Below are positions 57,531-64,000 of a stretch of 64,000 nucleotides of DNA, one piece after another. The notes beneath the pieces were generated by a model. That model had not been told where the DNA came from, did no database searches, and saw nothing but the letters and a program-made list of their open reading frames with translations. The first letter of the stretch is position 1. Every line of letters starts with the position of its first letter. The DNA comes from Deltaproteobacteria bacterium (lineage in GTDB: Bacteria > Myxococcota_A > UBA9160 > PR03), in the NCBI GenBank assembly GCA_035063765.1, contig JAPSFT010000012.1, positions 1 to 64,000 of the forward strand, given 5' to 3'. The translations under genes were made by a program, and so were the position numbers.

Positions 57531-58409
57531 ATGCTGCACGCCTGGCAGGCGAGGGCGGAGGAGCGCTACCGGACGCGGCTGCGAGAGGCGCTGCGCGGCC
57601 GGCGCGTCCTGATCACGGGCGCCTCTTCGGGGATCGGACGCGCCTTCGCGCTCGATGCCGCGGCCGCCGGTGGCGACCTCGTCCTGGTGGCGCGCCGGCG
57701 CGAGGAGCTCGAGCGGGTCGCCGGGGAGTGTCGCCGGCGCGGCGGCCGGGCCGAGGTGCGCCCGGCGGACCTAGCCGACATCGGCGCGGTCCGCGAGCTC
57801 ACGGAAGCGCTCGGGCGCGAGGAGCGAGCGGTCGAGGTGCTCGTCAGCAACGCCGGTGTCTCGCTGCGCCGCCCGCTCGCCAGCCACCGGCCCGAGGACC
57901 TCGAGCGCCTGGCCGCCGTGAACTACCTGGGGCCGGCCGCGCTCACGCTCGGGCTCCTGCCCGCCATGCTCGCGCGGGGCGCCGGCCACGTCGTCCACGT
58001 CTCCACGATCGGCACCCAGACCGGGGCGCCGCTTTTCGCAGCCTACGTGGCGGCCAAGGCCGCCTGTGATCACTTCCTGCGGACGCTCCGCCTGGAGCTC
58101 GGCGAGCGCGGCATCGCCGTCACCGCGGTCCACATGCCGCTCGTGCGCACCCCGATGATGGCGCCCTCGCGCATCTACGAGCTCTTCCCCGCGCTCACCG
58201 CCGAGCGCGCCGCGCGACGCATCGGCTGGGCCGTCGTGAAGCGCCCGCTCCGGGTGGCGCCGCGCTGGGCCACCGCGCTCGAGCTCGGCCACGTGCTGGC
58301 CCCGCGCCTCGTGCAGCGGGCCTTCGCGTGGGGCCACGAGCCGCTCCACGGCTGGTTCGGGCGGCGCCTCGCGCGCCGCGACCGGCTCCGCGCGGGGCGC
58401 GATCGCTAG
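57531..58409 (+). CDS. short-chain dehydrogenase/reductase, acyl/mycolate-reductase-like
   Basis: A 292-residue SDR with a roughly 25-residue N-terminal extension before the cofactor motif VLITGASSGIGRAFAL. Other motifs are LVSNAGVSLRRPL and HVSTIGTQTGAPLFAAYVAAK (Ser, Tyr, Lys). The C-terminal 60 residues are basic and Trp/Leu-rich, as in membrane-associated AcrA1/CmrA-like long-chain reductases. It stands alone on the plus strand between hemL and gyrA. Confidence 0.88.
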   Translation: MLHAWQARAEERYRTRLREALRGRRVLITGASSGIGRAFALDAAAAGGDLVLVARRREELERVAGECRRRGGRAEVRPADLADIGAVRELTEALGREERAVEVLVSNAGVSLRRPLASHRPEDLERLAAVNYLGPAALTLGLLPAMLARGAGHVVHVSTIGTQTGAPLFAAYVAAKAACDHFLRTLRLELGERGIAVTAVHMPLVRTPMMAPSRIYELFPALTAERAARRIGWAVVKRPLRVAPRWATALELGHVLAPRLVQRAFAWGHEPLHGWFGRRLARRDRLRAGRDR

Positions 58410-58460
58410 GAGGGCGGCCGGGACGGGAGGCAGCGGCGCGAGCCGGGCGAGCCCTGCGGT

Positions 58461-60998
<2,538 letters not shown>

Positions 60999-61008
60999 CG
61001 CCGGGCCC

Positions 61009-63588
<2,580 letters not shown>

Positions 63589-63630
63589 CTAAGTACCCGT
63601 AAAGGCTTCGGGATCGCTCCTGCTCGAGAC

Positions 63631-64000
63631 TCAGAGGCGCATCGGCATCACGACCGCGAGGCTGTCGCCGTCCTCGATCGGGCGGACGAGCGCAGGTGCC
63701 AGCTCGTCCTCGAGGGCCAGCTCGACCTCCTTGGCCTTGAAGGCGGCGAGGCAGTCGGCGAGGTAGCGGGCGTTGAAGCCGATCGCGAGCGCGTCGCCCT
63801 GGTAGTCGACGTCGAGCTCCTCGAGCGCGTCGCCGAGGTCCGGGTTCGTGGACGAGATGCGCAGGACCCCCGGCTCGAGCTCGAGCCGGATCGCCTTGCT
63901 GCGTTCGATCGAGACCAGCGAGGCGCGCCGCACGGCCTGGGCGAGGGCATCGCTGGGGACCGCCACGCGATGGCGGTTGCCCTTCGGGAGCACCTGGCGG
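63631..64000 (-). CDS. dnaN: DNA polymerase III beta sliding clamp, C-terminal part (partial)
   Basis: The frame is open at the window edge, so only the C-terminal 122 codons or so are seen. The third clamp domain is recognisable: VAVPSDALAQAVRRASLVS, RKAIR-type strand (SKAIRLELEPGVLRIS), NARYLADCLAAF and the terminal VVMPMRL. The beta clamp tethers replicative polymerase to DNA. The order dnaN-gyrB-gyrA on one strand is typical of the oriC region. Normally recF would lie between dnaN and gyrB; here only 168 bp separate them. Confidence 0.93.
   Translation of the reverse strand, partial: RQVLPKGNRHRVAVPSDALAQAVRRASLVSIERSKAIRLELEPGVLRISSTNPDLGDALEELDVDYQGDALAIGFNARYLADCLAAFKAKEVELALEDELAPALVRPIEDGDSLAVVMPMRL

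Overview
The window is very GC-rich (above 70% by eye) and densely packed, with many 4-bp ATGA/GTGA gene overlaps. It looks like a chromosomal segment of a free-living deltaproteobacterium-like organism (Myxococcota, Desulfobacterota or Binatota type). The reasons are the split F0 operon (atpZ-atpI-atpB-atpE without F1 genes), a lipid-catabolic operon, secreted proteins with C-terminal sorting-type tails, and a long minus-strand dnaN-gyrB-gyrA block at the right end that suggests the replication-origin neighbourhood. I saw no rRNA, tRNA, CRISPR array, insertion sequence or prophage.

Layout. Positions 1-7.1 kb: one minus-strand operon led by a TetR regulator, then two DUF35 proteins, two thiolase-like proteins and two acyl-CoA synthetases. 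A perfect KstR-type palindrome lies just upstream of the regulator, so this is probably a regulated acyl-CoA (steroid or other lipid side-chain) degradation operon. 7.2-11.8 kb: a Rid-family protein with a basic tail, a 35-codon remnant of a Baeyer-Villiger-type monooxygenase, an SDR, an epoxide hydrolase, a DUF1329 protein and a VOC protein. 11.9-14.6 kb: ribosome-modification genes rimO and rlmE, with a ribosomal protein L3 gene standing outside any visible S10 operon. 14.7-22.8 kb: NAD-type isocitrate dehydrogenase, an alkaline-phosphatase-superfamily enzyme, two glycosyltransferases, a secreted PI-PLC-like protein, a secreted beta-helix protein and an exported methyltransferase-like protein. 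22.8-31.5 kb: SDR, CMD-family protein, serine hydrolase, an RND permease/adaptor pair without an outer-membrane channel, and a polytopic membrane protein.

31.5-36.3 kb is a decayed defence locus. It holds an apparently intact type III restriction Res subunit without a methyltransferase, a DUF2442/DUF4160 pair, scrambled fragments of a helicase and another gene, and an intact VapBC module. 36.5-49.8 kb: mfd, a small membrane protein, a secreted RHS/YD-repeat protein, then SurA-like chaperone, uvrA, CPBP protease and GST in one overlapping plus-strand run. 49.9-53.9 kb: a membrane diguanylate cyclase, pyrF, a remnant nucleotidyltransferase with its small partner protein, and tmk. 54.1-57.5 kb: the F0 genes and hemL. 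57.5-64 kb: an SDR, gyrA, gyrB and the C-terminal part of dnaN, which runs off the window.

The strongest leads are the KstR-type operator on the twin thiolase/twin DUF35 operon, the solitary L3 gene coupled to rlmE, the orphan Res subunit in a rearranged locus, and an AtpE c-subunit carrying the main Na+-ligand signature. Most long ORFs opposite these genes are shadows of high GC content.
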